NCBI RefSeq assembly: GCF_011397635.1
Contig: NC_064756.1
Span: forward strand, 35,378,996 to 35,442,995
Direction: 5' to 3'
DNA: 64,000 bases
Origin: Epinephelus fuscoguttatus
Taxonomy: Eukaryota; Chordata; Actinopteri; Perciformes; Serranidae
Both the position numbers and the translations under genes were made by a program. Positions within the stretch are counted from its first letter, which is position 1. Each line of letters opens with the position of its first letter. Shown here piece after piece: positions 30,759 to 41,665 of this stretch. The notes under the pieces are model-generated. The model did no database searches and was not told the DNA's origin. It was given only the letters and a program-made list of their open reading frames with translations.

Positions 30759-31490
30759 TATATGTACTGCATTTTTATTTCACTTTTATGAGAGGGACCA
30801 TTTTGGATCCCTAGGTTAACAAGTGTATAGTAATTTTTAAAGGTACCTCAAGTGTTAATTTAGCTTAATTTTTAAAAATATAACATGTACAGATCATCTA
30901 TTTGGTTGGTTGTATATTGCATGCATCAATACATTTTCATTTTTACAAAGTGCAACTCCTGCATTGTGGAATAACCACTGCAATACAAAATCATTTATTG
31001 CAACTTGTGTGGTAATTTAAGACATATTGTATTCAAACTGTTAATGCAATGCAGCAGATTATGATAAAATGCGGTTGTTATTACACAGTAAAATGAAAGT
31101 GTATTGGGCTACATTTTGTCAGTTATTACATAGCGCGGTATTATTGCATTATGTGTTGTTGCCCATTTTAGATTCATAGCCCACTGAATTACAATTAGTG
31201 ATGCATCAATGTGTAAACGTCACTGTAATTGGCTATTTTCCTACTTTATATACTGCTGGGTATCATCATTTATTAGTCGATTTAAAGTGTATGATAATAT
31301 AAAGATAAGATGTAGATAGATGTAAACTACTAATGAAGTAGTCAGTCACTATAGTGAAAAAAAAGCATGAGTAAGATGCCCACGTAACTACGTTACGTCA
31401 TACTGCGCACGTTCAAGTTAACGTCAGTTTGCGCATGGTCCAACGACATTACGTAGCCAAATTATGTACAGTTACTGGTTGTGGTCTGTC
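30759..31490. other. Unique-looking AT-rich spacer
   Basis: Between Tc1 copy 2 and the duplicated U2 flank. No gene, RNA or recognisable repeat was seen. Confidence 0.5.
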
Positions 31491-32832
31491 GCGAGAGTAC
31501 GCCGCAGAGTAACAGAGTGAAGAAGACAGCTTTCAGTGAGTTAATTTTGACTAGTTAACTGAAAATTTCTTGAGAAGTATCCATTCAGGTAACAATTTCT
31601 GACGAGGGCAAAATGTTGTCGGCTATTTGGGAGTGTTTTCCTCTCACCGCAGCGCCGCTGTTCTGCTTTACGAGGTAAATGCTAGCTAGCTCTTAGCTCA
31701 TACCCAGCATGCTAACCTCAATTTACTTTAGTTTTTTTTGTCGTTTTCAGCCTTTGCATGGTTTAAACTAAGCACCGTTAACACTTTGTTTCATCCAGAT
31801 AGCAGTGGAAGGCATGTTAGCCTGTCCAGACTGACCACCAGCCGCCACAGCAGTGTGTTGCTTCACCTCCATGTCCGTCTCCCGCGAAGGTAACTTAACG
31901 GTACAGAGAAAAGTCGGTAAGTCTAACGTTATGTTTGTCACCGTTACCTTACATCAGTCTGTGTAGCATGTTAAATTAACGCGTCAATGCATTGATATTG
32001 AGCGGTTTCGTTAAAGTTGTTGTGTAAGAATTTAACTGTTAAGCATCGACTTCAGTTTGGTAGAGCATCGTGTGATGGTGTGGCCCTGTCTCTATGTGGT
32101 GTGGAGACACCACTGACCTGGTCAGTCAGTGGTCAAACACCGCTGGTATGTATCTCAAGGTTAGTCATTACTCCGCGTTCACTTTGCTTAAAACGTTCAG
32201 TCAGTACAATGGCATTTTATACAGACCACCCAAGGGAGCTGACGGTGACATTATGTAACCATTTGACCTGCTGCCATCTTCTCCAGACATCGCTGAGTGG
32301 ATATTTCAGTTGTTTCGGATGAATACCAGAGCTTGGGCTCAACTCTGAACTGTCAGTAATGATTGCATTTGAAGTGTGTAGTTAGCTCTCTTCTCCACCA
32401 GAGACCGCTATAGGATCTCTATTTGTCGTTGTGAAGTGAGTGTCAAATTGTAAAAACATAATTTCCTACCGAGCACAATTTCGTTACACGCCATTACGTT
32501 AAATTGAAAGAAGATATACACATGTATCATCATTAAATATATCATAACCTGTTATTAAAGGGTAGTTTGATTTCTCAGTTGTTTCTTCTTTTCGACCTCC
32601 TATTGGACTGAAGCGTACCACGTGCCCAGGAAGACACAAGAAGGCGCGTTTACTAAAACATGTTTATAATTAAAATCGCAAAGAAAAACAGCCCCAGTGT
32701 TACATCATCTCAAATGTGCACTGTTCTTATTTTATATGGTGACCGCCCAAAAAAGTTACAGTTCAGATCCCAATCCGTCAGTGAGGGTGACTGTGCTGTG
32801 AATTAGTCCTTTACCTCAGACATATTTACAGT
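31491..32832 (+). repeat. U2-upstream flank, unit A (duplicated)
   Basis: This matches 60286-62566 closely over its whole length once the hAT insertion there is removed. Shared landmarks are GGTAACAATTTCTGACGAGG, GCTAGCTAGCTCTTAGCTCA, AGTTTGGTAGAGCAT and CACCACTGACCTGGTCAGTC. It immediately precedes a U2 gene in both places, so it is the promoter side of a duplicated U2 unit. No intact coding frame is recognised. Small indels and substitutions separate the copies. Confidence 0.88.
32773..32791 (-). promoter_or_regulatory. PSE-like element in reverse orientation, U2 unit A
   Basis: The reverse complement of this stretch reads TCACCCTCACTGACGGA and fits the start of the snRNA proximal sequence element consensus (TCACCnTnAsTnA). 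It is at about -60 to -42 from the U2 start, the normal PSE distance, but on the wrong strand. A forward PSE-like TGACCGCCCAAAAAAGTTA lies at 32739-32757, about -94 to -76. Both are conserved in unit B. Which is used is unknown. Confidence 0.35.
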
Positions 32833-32878
32833 TTCGCTTCTCAGCCTTTTGGTCTGTTCTTATCAGTTTAATATCTGA
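32833..32878 (+). pseudogene. U2 snRNA gene, 5' part, unit A (split)
   Basis: CGCTTCTCAGCCTTTTGG matches U2 nt 3-20 and TCTGTTCTTATCAGTTTAAT onward matches nt 39-64. Nucleotides 21-38, which include the branch-point recognition sequence GUGUAGUA, are missing. The LINE follows directly, and the remaining U2 continues at 36978. This copy cannot give a working U2 RNA. Confidence 0.93.
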
Positions 32879-32982
32879 GCCTGTGTTGGACTGAAGGGCT
32901 GAACCTCTACCAGCGGAGGATACTGCCAACGTGTCCAGCACCTCCATTCCCCCAGTCAGCAGCCATGAAGCTGTTCAACTGA

Positions 32983-33423
32983 ATGTCTCCACCCCCGATT
33001 CAGCACTGCCTACCCAGCTTCAGAGAGGACCAGTTTCCCCTCCAGGAAGCAGGCATTATGTTAGACTCCTTGCTCGCCAATCTGCCTGCCTTCACTTCAG
33101 ACCCTGAAACCCCAACCGAGAGAGGGAACCTGCTCTTGGAAGGTGCAGCAGCCCTGCCATCTTCAGTTCCTCTGTTCGAGAGCCCACCAGAAGACTCATC
33201 CAATCCATCCAAGAAACGTCCACTGGAGTCATCTGCATCCGGTGAATCATCCCTTCTTATGGTCCCAGGATCTTCTGGGAACATGTGGCCAGCTTCCCCT
33301 TCCACATCCACCCCCTTTCTTGAAGCGGACAAAGTTGAGGCCTTCTCTTCCACTACCCACATTAAAGAAATCTGTAATACTGTGACAGAGGCCAAGCCAA
33401 AAAAAGCTAAAAAGAAAAAATAA
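32983..33423 (+). pseudogene. LINE ORF1 C-terminal remnant
   Basis: A 146-codon frame, rich in Ser/Pro and ending KKAKKKK-stop, 44 bp before ORF2. The in-frame TGA at 32980 and the nearby LINE 5' junction show that it is only the tail of ORF1. The basic terminus fits a nucleic-acid-binding ORF1 protein. Confidence 0.6.
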
Positions 33424-33467
33424 TTATGAAACATGGCCTTTGTCCCTAACCCCCCACCTCTTCTTCC

Positions 33468-36400
33468 ATGCCCCTTCTTTCTATTGCATCCCTCAACACT
33501 AGAGGCCTCAATGACCCTGTAAAATGCCTCTCTGCTTTTAATTTTTTGAATGGTGAGAAGAATAGCATCTTTTTACTTCAAGAGTGTAACATCGCCTACA
33601 GAGACAATTATAAGGTTTTTGAAGGTAGATGGAGTTTTGGCCCATCTGTCTCGTCCGGGGACAATAAAAATAGGTCATCAGGGGTTGCGATATTATTCAA
33701 GGGACATGATTTTTCAATACAGAGGGTGCAGCGTACTATAGATGGAAGGCTGCTTTGCATTGACATTGAATGGCGCCAGTCTAAATTTAGAATAATAAAT
33801 GTTTATTGTCCTGCTGATCGTAATGGTTGCCTAGAGACTGTCAACGCAATTCAACCACTACTTTTATGCGGAAGAGATGTTGTCCTGGGTTGGGACTTTA
33901 ACTGCCTCATTAATATAAAGGACAGAATGACCTCATCCAAGGTCAGGCTGGATTCTAGTTCTGAGGCCTTGAAGAACCTGATCCAGGATTTTCGACTAAA
34001 AGACTCTTTCCGTGGAACAAATCCTAATACACCTGGTTATACTTGGTCCAACGGATCAACCCATTCTTGTATTGATTTTTTATTTTTATCTAAGGGTTTG
34101 CAGGTTACAAATGCTTCAGTAGAACCGTTGTTTTTCAGTGACCACTCCAAAGTGGAATGTACTATATTACTTAGAAATGATGGCAAAACAAGTGGAAGGC
34201 CGTGGAAACTAAATGTGTCCTTGCTCCAAAATTCAAATGTGGTTGCGAAGTTCAGAGTAAAGTTAAAACTATGGTCATCATTACAGTTCACATTTAACTC
34301 TGTGGGAGACTGGTGGGAAGATCTCAAAAGTAGGGCTATGAATTTTTTTAAAATAGAGGGTAAGAGAATAGCAATGGAAAAACGCTTATATTGCAAAAGA
34401 AAGCAAACAAAACTACAGCGTTTATATACAATGGCTCATGCAGGGTTTGATGTGGCAGAGGAGATAACTAATCTCAAGGAGATTATGAGTCTCTCTGCTG
34501 AGGCCACTAAAGGTCTCTTATTACGTAGTAGGGTCCATCATATCGAAAATAATGAAAAATGCTCTAGATATTTTTTTCAGGAAGTCGCTAGTAGCAAAAC
34601 CACCATAGATTCATTGCTGGATGAAAACAGGAAAGATCTAATGAATATTACAGACATTCTCTCTAGAGTACAAACCTTTTACTCAGATTTGTATAAAGAA
34701 GAACAGATAGATCCTAGAATTCTTCACAGCCTTTTGAGTAAAGTGGATACAGGTGGGGATGAAAGTTTTGATATGCTTGATAAGGACTTAACTGTTAATG
34801 AACTGTCAAAAGCCTTGGAGAGTATGGAAAACAATAGAGCACCTGGGGCCGATGGGTTACCCAAGGAGTTTTATGTAACCTTTTGGGAAGAACTGAAAGT
34901 CCCTCTCCTCAATGTGTTTAATGAAAGCCCGCAGAATGGTAGCTTACCACAATCATTAAGAACGGGTATCATTTCCTTATTGTTTAAAAAAGGTGATAAA
35001 AAAGAGATAAAGAACTGGCGCCCTCTTACTCTGCTGGGGGTGGACAGGAAAATCCTTGCCAAAGCTCTCTTTTTTCGCTTGGCAGGGCAGGTAGTAAAAG
35101 AGGATCAAACATGCGCAGTACCAGGTAGGAGCACGAGTGACAACCTTGCACTAGTTAGAGACTCTTACCTTTATGCAGCAGACCGCAGTTTGCCACTATG
35201 CATTTGCGGGTTGGATCTTGAAAAAGCGTTTGATAAAATTAGTCATAGTTACATCAAAGAAGTATTAGCCAAACTGGGCGTTGGCCCTAAGCTTAGAGCA
35301 TGGGTAAACCTTCTCTATACAGACTGTGTAAGTAAGGTTATTGTCAATGGTCACTCTACAGAAAGTTTTGAAGTTCATTCAGGTGTCAGACAGGGATGCC
35401 CGCTATCTGTCATGCTGTTTATTTTTGCCATTGAGCCTTTGGCCTGTGCCATAAGACAAGATCCCTCCATTCATGGCCTCCCTGTCCCCGGAAGCGGTGG
35501 GCACAAGGCCAAATTATCTTTGTATATGGATGACTTGACTGTTTTTTGTTTAGACAATAGGTCGGTGGTTAATACACTGTATTGGTGCGAGCAGTTTTCT
35601 CTCGCATTCAGTGCTAAACTCAATAAGACAAAAAGCGAAATCTTGTACTGCAACTGGCTGGAATCCAAATTAAATCTAGGCCTGGTTATAAGGGAAGAGA
35701 GGATCAAAATATTAGGAATTGAGTTGGAAAAGATATGGTGAGAACAAATTGGGAGAAAAAACTTCCTAAGATTAGGGGTAAATTGCTGAAGTGGGAAAAA
35801 AGAGAACTCACCTTTACAGGGAAGGTACTTGTGATTAATGCGGAGATCCTTGCCCCCCTGACGTTCCTTGGTGCAACTTTACCTGCCCCCAGGTCTTTTA
35901 TCGCATCCCTAAGAAGATGCGTTTCTCAGTTCTTATGGGGTGCACAACAGGAGCGAATTAAAAGAGAAATTATGCATAGACCATTAAGTAAAGGGGGGAA
36001 GGAGGTGCCTGATCTGGCTGCAAAATTGGAAGCACTGTTTTTAACTCCCATACTGAATGCTGTACTAAATGAAAGTAAGACAAGTCTTTGGGGTAATTTT
36101 GCTAAATTCTGGGTTGGACACCAGGTACTAAAAAAAAGCAGGAATTAGGTTTCCCCTGGATACCCCGCATGCAGAAAATAGACCTCTACTCTATGAGAAA
36201 GTAATATCCTTTGTTAAATCCGGGAACTGGGTAAAACTTTCATTGGGACAAGTGAACAGAGTAGATATAGAGGAATGCTTAAAACCCCCAAAATTAAAAG
36301 TGGTGCCTGTTGATAAATTAATTGAAGATGAATGTCTTAAAGTGTGGAAAAATGTTAATGCACAGTTTCTTTTAAATGAATATAAAGATATAGCATGGCA

Positions 36401-36506
36401 AATAGTACACAAGTGCCTGCCAACTAGGGAATTTTTTAAAGAGAAGAGGGTGCTCTGTGAGCTCTTTGTGTCCAAGGGTGGGCTATGGGGGGGGGGGGGG
36501 TGGTGA
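33468..36506 (+). pseudogene. LINE ORF2: endonuclease-reverse transcriptase, degraded 3' third
   Basis: An uninterrupted 757-codon frame runs 33468-35741; the rest continues in other frames (35735-36148, 36243-36506). The N-terminal APE-type endonuclease shows LNTRGLN, LLQECN, GWDFNC (where GGDFN is usual) and FFSDHSKVE. The RT shows NNRAPGADGLPKEFYVTFWE, NWRPLTLLGVDRKILAKAL, LDLEKAFDKI, GVRQGCPLSVMLFIFAIEPL and the catalytic LYMDDLTVF (MDD instead of the usual ADD). A region of about 380 codons after the RT is frameshifted, so the element is inactive, though recently so. Confidence 0.92.
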
Positions 36507-36977
36507 TTAATTGTGTTAAAGAAGCCATATGGAGGAGTAAAAATGTGATGGTTTTTAAAAATTTTTGCTGTCAACAGAATCCACAACAAATCTAAGTCTA
36601 ACATTGACAAGGGACTATCTGTTAAGAGATAAGAAAAAAATATAAAAATCGGGAATGCAAAGATCTGTGGAAAATAGGAAATTGTAATATATCCAAAAAG
36701 CTGTTAGAAATAGCCTACTTTTAACACCTCTAAAGGTGTGGGTCTGTATTATTCACAATTATTATTGTTCTATTTTGCAAACATGAGTGTGCATACATGA
36801 ATCTGAGTGTATATACATATTGCCCTATGTCATGTATAATGGATTTGTTTTCTTAAAAAACCTTATTGTGGGATTTAAGTGGTAAAATTTTATCTCTTTG
36901 CTTGAACTAAATAAACGTCTAAAAATCAATCAATCTGTTCTTATCAGTTTATCAGTTCTCAGTTTATCAGTTCTTAT

Positions 36978-37099
36978 CATCCCCTACCCGGGGACCATAT
37001 ATTAAATTGATTTTTGGAGCAGGGAGATGGAAAATGGGCTTGTTCTGTCCACTCCATGCATCGACTTGGTATTACAGTATCTCCAGGAACGGTGCACCC
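36978..37099 (+). pseudogene. U2 snRNA gene, 3' part, unit A
   Basis: Resumes at about U2 nt 64: CCCCTACCCGGGGACCATAT, then ATTAAATTGATTTTTGGAGC (Sm-site region) and ACTCCATGCATCGACTTGGT through CTCCAGGAACGGTGCACCC, matching the 3' stem-loops of U2. Several substitutions versus vertebrate U2 are visible. Between the LINE 3' junction and this part lie short scrambled repeats of AGTTTATCAGTTCT (36951-36977). Confidence 0.93.
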
Positions 37100-37100
37100 C

Positions 37101-37954
37101 CTTCTTAATTGTGAAAATGAATTCTCCTTTCAACGCTGTTATAATGAGGGAAAAGTCGTGCTTGTTCCATGTCATTCCACTTCCCCAGTAATGTTGAATA
37201 CACATAGATGAGCTCCTATCAGTTTGTGCAAAGTGTTTTCTTATTGATATTTGGTAATTTTTAACTTTATTAAGAGTGTACATTATTCCCATTTAAAAGC
37301 CCAGGGCAGCAAAGTTGACATGTTGCTGTAAAATAAAGCAGTGACTGCTTAGTGAAACAGGGAGATTGTTAATCAGAATGTGCTGTGTTCACCATCCTTT
37401 TCACCTGTGGAAAACTAAGATATTTTGTTTCTTGGTAGGTCCTCTAACTTCATCACATATTAGCTTTGAAATGAACTGTCAGTTCAGTCTGGTTATCAGA
37501 CTCACTCATAACCCAAAAAGTGAAAATCCTGTTACTGTAGCTGTTGTTTTCCAGTCTGCCTCCACTGACATATCAAAAAATGGTAAAAACACTGCACATG
37601 TGTGCACTTAATTTTCTGTTATTATTTATATTGGTTCTTTGTGCTGTTAGTTACATAGAGAAGCACATTGGAAATGTGTTTATTAAACAGTGTAGTTCAC
37701 TCTCCAGACCAATAGGTGGCAGTATGTCAGTTGCTCACCAGCAGCAAACAAAGAAACAGGAAGTGGTTGTAATGTGAGAAAACAAGTGTGTGTTTTTAGT
37801 CTTTTCTCTGAATTTCAGATGTGGATCAAACAACTTTTGACTGCAGTATGATTCAGCTACGTGTCACTGAACCTGCTGTTGGGCTGTTACTCATTTGATG
37901 GAGGTGAAATAGATACAAGTGGTGATTTCAGTCAGCTTTCAATATGGAACCACA
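37101..37954. other. U2-U1 spacer
   Basis: About 0.85 kb between the U2 remnant and the U1 upstream element. No gene was recognised. A short motif (TGTGCTGTGTTCACCATCCTTT, near 37380) recurs at about 54280 next to the end of the minus-strand L1. Confidence 0.5.
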
Positions 37955-37972
37955 GCATTGCATGATGGGATA
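37955..37972 (+). promoter_or_regulatory. U1 distal sequence element (STAF/ZNF143-type site)
   Basis: GCATTGCATGATGGGATA matches the reverse complement of the ZNF143/STAF site (ACCCATAATGCATTGC-like). It lies at -211 to -194 from the U1 start, the expected DSE distance. Confidence 0.7.
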
Positions 37973-38104
37973 TCCACCAGCTTTTCTTAAGCAAAGTGTT
38001 ACTAATCTTTGTCAGCCATGGTGCAAAATGTTTCTTTTGTGTTAAATTCCCGTCGATTATCAGCTCCTGTACAGTCTCTGGTTTTGGTGATTTCCATATT
38101 GCCA

Positions 38105-38123
38105 GCACCATCAGTTAGCACCG
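38105..38123 (+). promoter_or_regulatory. U1 proximal sequence element
   Basis: CACCATCAGTTA, at -60 to -49 from the U1 start, fits the first half of the vertebrate PSE (TCACCnTnAsTnAAAAGTG); the second half is weak. Confidence 0.6.
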
Positions 38124-38165
38124 TATGACTGTGAATGACTGGCCTGTCTCTGAGATTTGGAACTC

Positions 38166-38329
38166 ATACTTACCTGGCAGGGGAGATACCATGATCAAGA
38201 AGGTGGTTCACCCAGGGCGAGGCTTAGTCATTGCACTCCGATTGAGCTGACCTCTGCGAATTCCCCAAATGTGGGAATCTCGACTGCATAATTTCTGGTA
38301 GTGGGGGACTGCGTTCGCGCTCTCCCCTG
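38166..38329 (+). ncRNA. U1 spliceosomal snRNA
   Basis: U1 recognises 5' splice sites by base pairing. The 164-nt match begins ATACTTACCTGGCAGGGGAG (the 5'-splice-site-binding end is intact) and keeps the U1-70K loop (ACCATGATCA), the U1A-binding loop (ATTGCACTCC), stem-loop III (CCCCAAATGTGGGAA), the Sm site ATTTCTGG and stem-loop IV ending TTCGCGCTCTCCCCTG. Its length equals vertebrate U1. Differences from human U1 are scattered and mostly in stems, for example TCCGATTGAGCTGA in stem II. With DSE, PSE and 3' box in place it looks usable. It is 1.07 kb downstream of, and on the same strand as, the split U2 gene. Confidence 0.96.
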
Positions 38330-38335
38330 GTCATG

Positions 38336-38351
38336 TGTTAAAGGAAAAAGG
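38336..38351 (+). terminator. snRNA 3' box
   Basis: GTTAAAGGAAAAAGGG starts 7 nt after the U1 RNA end and fits the GTTTn(0-3)AAARnnAGA 3'-end-formation element used by pol II snRNA genes. Confidence 0.55.
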
Positions 38352-40850
38352 GTTAGGTTTTGAGTTTCCAATTTTTAAAAGGAGTTGGATTGAGGTTTAG
38401 TGTTGTAGCTATTTATTCAGACACAATAAATCAACAATATGGAATACATTTTCATGTATTTTCATGGATATGGTTCCATAGGTGCAAATACAATAATGAA
38501 ATTTTTAATTAATAATAATAATACAGTGTAACATGCACAGTATTATACCATATTATTATCATTACTATAGCTTATACCATACTATACAAAATAATATTAT
38601 GTTATCCTGTCTTGCTACATTATATACTACATTACAATTCTATTATGTTGCTATATTAAAACAAAAAACCACGAAGTGCAGGGGTCCAGGCTGCGATAAA
38701 ATGGTCGCATTGTGACTGTCTTTGGAGTCAGTGCGAGTATTTTTATTTTTTACAACTACTCGCTCGTCCGCAACCTGCAAATTTGCGGGCGACTTCTTTT
38801 TCATGCTGTAAAACGAGGAAGCGAGTCTGCCAGTGTGGGCTAATGTGTGTGAGACGGGAACAGAGTCAGAGGGTGAGTGATGTCGAGTGCGAGGATTACG
38901 TCACCTTCACTTATCAGTAGGCTCGTTCTAGATGAAGTGCGCAGTGGCGCCGAGGCGATGAAAAGCTGCGGTCAAGTCGGAGACTGAATCCAAATGTCCA
39001 CCCTGTAGATTTACGGACTGAACCCTCGCAAACTTCAGCAGTACGTAGTGTGACGTATTTACTGACATAACGTAAAATCTGCGAGGGCAGACACTGCAAG
39101 CGTTTACCCGTTGCCATGGAAACGTTCAATTTTCGCTATAATATATAAACTAAAGCCTACAAGAGCAATTACAGACAGTTATGAGGTAAAGTGTCAAAGG
39201 TGTGGTTAATAGCAGGGAGATGACAAAGTCTAGTATAACTGTAAACAGTGTACACCAGAATATTATCTAATGTGATTACATAATGATACTTCAGGGATCC
39301 AGACTAACTTCTTTTAGTAGGAGCACTGTAGCCCCTAACTGAAACATTTTAGGAGCAGAAGCAGAAAATTTCGGGGCACACCTTAAAACCTCCTGCAACA
39401 AAATTCATATTTTTGGCCATTTTAACTGTATCATAAACTATATGTAGTCTACTGTATATTAACATTGGACTGTTCTAATTATTGTATTTAGCAATACACA
39501 GACTTGTGGTCAGTGGGATGTCAGGATTCTTAAAGTAACATCTGTACAGATGTGAAGCCCTGACTATATCCACTGATCTTTTATGAAAGCTGTTGTCTTG
39601 TATTTTTCTTCCCTCTGAAAACATTAACCTTATAGTCAGACACAATTTATTTAGCCTATGTAGTTGAGGAGACAGGTCTGCTCTGCAGCAGCAAACTGAT
39701 ATAACTGTTATAAATAGTTATAGATAGTTAGTTCTATGAAAATGTTGCTTGAAATGTATGGGCCAGAAATAATATTCAACCACATCATGATACAGAAATA
39801 TGTATAAGTCTAAGCTGTAGAGGGACTGAAAATACATTTTATTATTGCAGCCTATCAGGCTGTGCAGTCTAACAGGCTGAAAAATGTCCGAAAAATGAAC
39901 AAAGGAAGGTCCTAACACTTTTTTTGTGACTGAACAAAAATGTATAATACATTTCTGTTCAGTCACAAAAAAAGGCCATACGTGGGATTTATATCTTGTT
40001 ATCTGCAGGAACAGATGAGTAGGCACTATTCATCAAATTATATGACATATATTATACATTTAGTTTCTGTTTTTTACTCTTATTGTTATTCTAGTTATCT
40101 AGTCTAAGCACCTCTAGTATTTTTATACTTTCCTATTTATGCTTTCTGCTTTCTGTCTTTGTGCTGCAGCAACACCTGAAATTCCCTTCTGGGGGTCAAT
40201 ACTTATCTAAATCAAGTGGTGGAAATATTATTCAGATCTTGAATTTATTAAAAGTAACATACCCATATGTAGTCAGAATGGCTGCTGTCTGTGTAGTTTC
40301 ATCTAATATTGTATGTGTTTGTCCTAAGTACTTTTACATTAATATGTGAACAGCATTTTCACATTACAGCTGGTTGACATGGGGCTAATTTAAACTACTT
40401 TAGACTGTTGAGCAGTTTAACCTTAAGTATATAATGTACCATATTTTATTTGGTGGTAATTTTGAATGTCAAATCTTAGTCTGCACAGTAACTAACTGCT
40501 CTTGTAACTAGCTGTCCGGTAAATGTAGTGGAGTGAAAGTACATTTCCCTCTCTTAAATGTTGTAAAGTTGAAGTATAAGGTAACATAAAATTGAAATAT
40601 GCGTACCTCAGATTGAACTTAGGGTTCATGACCTTTTCATGAGCAATGTATGCTTTACTCCATCATTTTTTCAACATGTTCTTTTCTTTATCTTTGCCAC
40701 TGCAGTGTGCAGTATTTGTGGGTTCTTTGTATTTACATGTGTAAAGACTGCAGTTAGGTCTTGTGTCCACCAGAGACCGTTGCTGCTCCATTGGTTTTTG
40801 ATAACAGAGACACTGCGTCATAAGAAGCACATTATGATCAGCCTTTTTGT
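38352..40850. other. AT-rich region without recognised gene
   Basis: It includes (AATA)n-like stretches around 38500-38650, a moderately CpG-containing stretch at 38680-39120, and two similar motifs (GGGGTCCAGGCTGCGATAAA, 38683; GGGATCCAGACTAACTTCTT, 39294) that may be ends of an unidentified DNA transposon. No RNA gene or convincing frame was seen. Confidence 0.45.
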
Positions 40851-41665
40851 TTTTTTTTTATAATTATATCTTTATTTGGAAAGACATGGTTATAACATGA
40901 CAGTAGCTGCATCTTCATTCACAGTGTAGATCTTCCCAGTTTTTAGTATATAAAATAAGAAACAGGAAATCACATAAACAACTATTTACATGGAACAGTG
41001 GGAGATAATGTTGCCAGTCAGGTCAGATAATAAAGTTACAAGAAGTAATAAAACACAGTAAAATAAAGTAAAGTCTAACAGACCATAGGCTCAGATAAAG
41101 TCAGCTCTAATAGGGGTTATATGTGCTATCCATTTGTTCCAAATTAGAGAGAATTGCTCTTTTTGGGTTCTTAAACAATATGTTATTTTTTCCATTTTGA
41201 ATATTTCTAAAACTATTCCAAGCCAATCATCTATTGTTGGTGGTGCTGGATTTAGCCATCTCCTAGTGATAGATTTTTTAGTTGCCCTTAATAGAATTTG
41301 TAATAATCTTATATCCTTCCTTTGGTCCAAAAAGGAAACACGGCCCAGATACAAAGTTTCAAAGTCCTGAGGAACCTGTGTGCCAAAAATTTTACCTAGA
41401 GAGTCATGAACACCCTTCCAAAACAATTTCAGTTTGGAGCAGTCCCAGAATATATGATAATGGTTTGCCAACCGTGAACTGCACTGCCTCCAGCACGGCA
41501 TATTAGCATCTCTATATTTCTCTTGGTTGGGTGTCTTAATTGAATGAATTTACATTCCTGATTAATATAGTGTCGTAACTGTAGGTATCTATAAAAATCA
41601 TTCTGCTCCAAGCCGTGCCTGTCCTGCAAGAATTCAAAAAAGCGTACTGAGTCCGTATGTATAAA

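Larger units (their letters stand above)
32879..36933 (+). mobile_element. Keno-like (Tx1/L1-clade) LINE inserted in U2 snRNA gene
   Basis: A 5'-truncated non-LTR retrotransposon of about 4.05 kb: ORF1 tail, endonuclease-RT ORF2, then a 3' UTR ending CTAAAAATCAATCAA. It lies within a U2 gene and is flanked by a duplicated target, TCTGTTCTTATCAGTTTA (32853-32870 and 36934-36951). Keno elements of the Tx1 clade are known to insert into fish U2 genes; the site and the ORF2 type fit, but family identity needs a sequence comparison. Confidence 0.85.

Noticed and set aside
33000-33434. 144-codon minus-strand frame opposite the LINE ORF1 tail
   Set aside because: Antisense of a Ser/Pro-rich coding stretch with no independent motif.
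37376-37415. Shared motif TGTGCTGTGTTCAC...CCTTTTCA at 37380 and 54280
   Set aside because: A short match without clear borders; probably a fragment of a common repeat and not evidence of a larger duplication.
38680-39310. Possible DNA transposon suggested by two similar GGGRTCCAGRCT motifs
   Set aside because: The motifs are in the same orientation and no inverted partner or target duplication was found.
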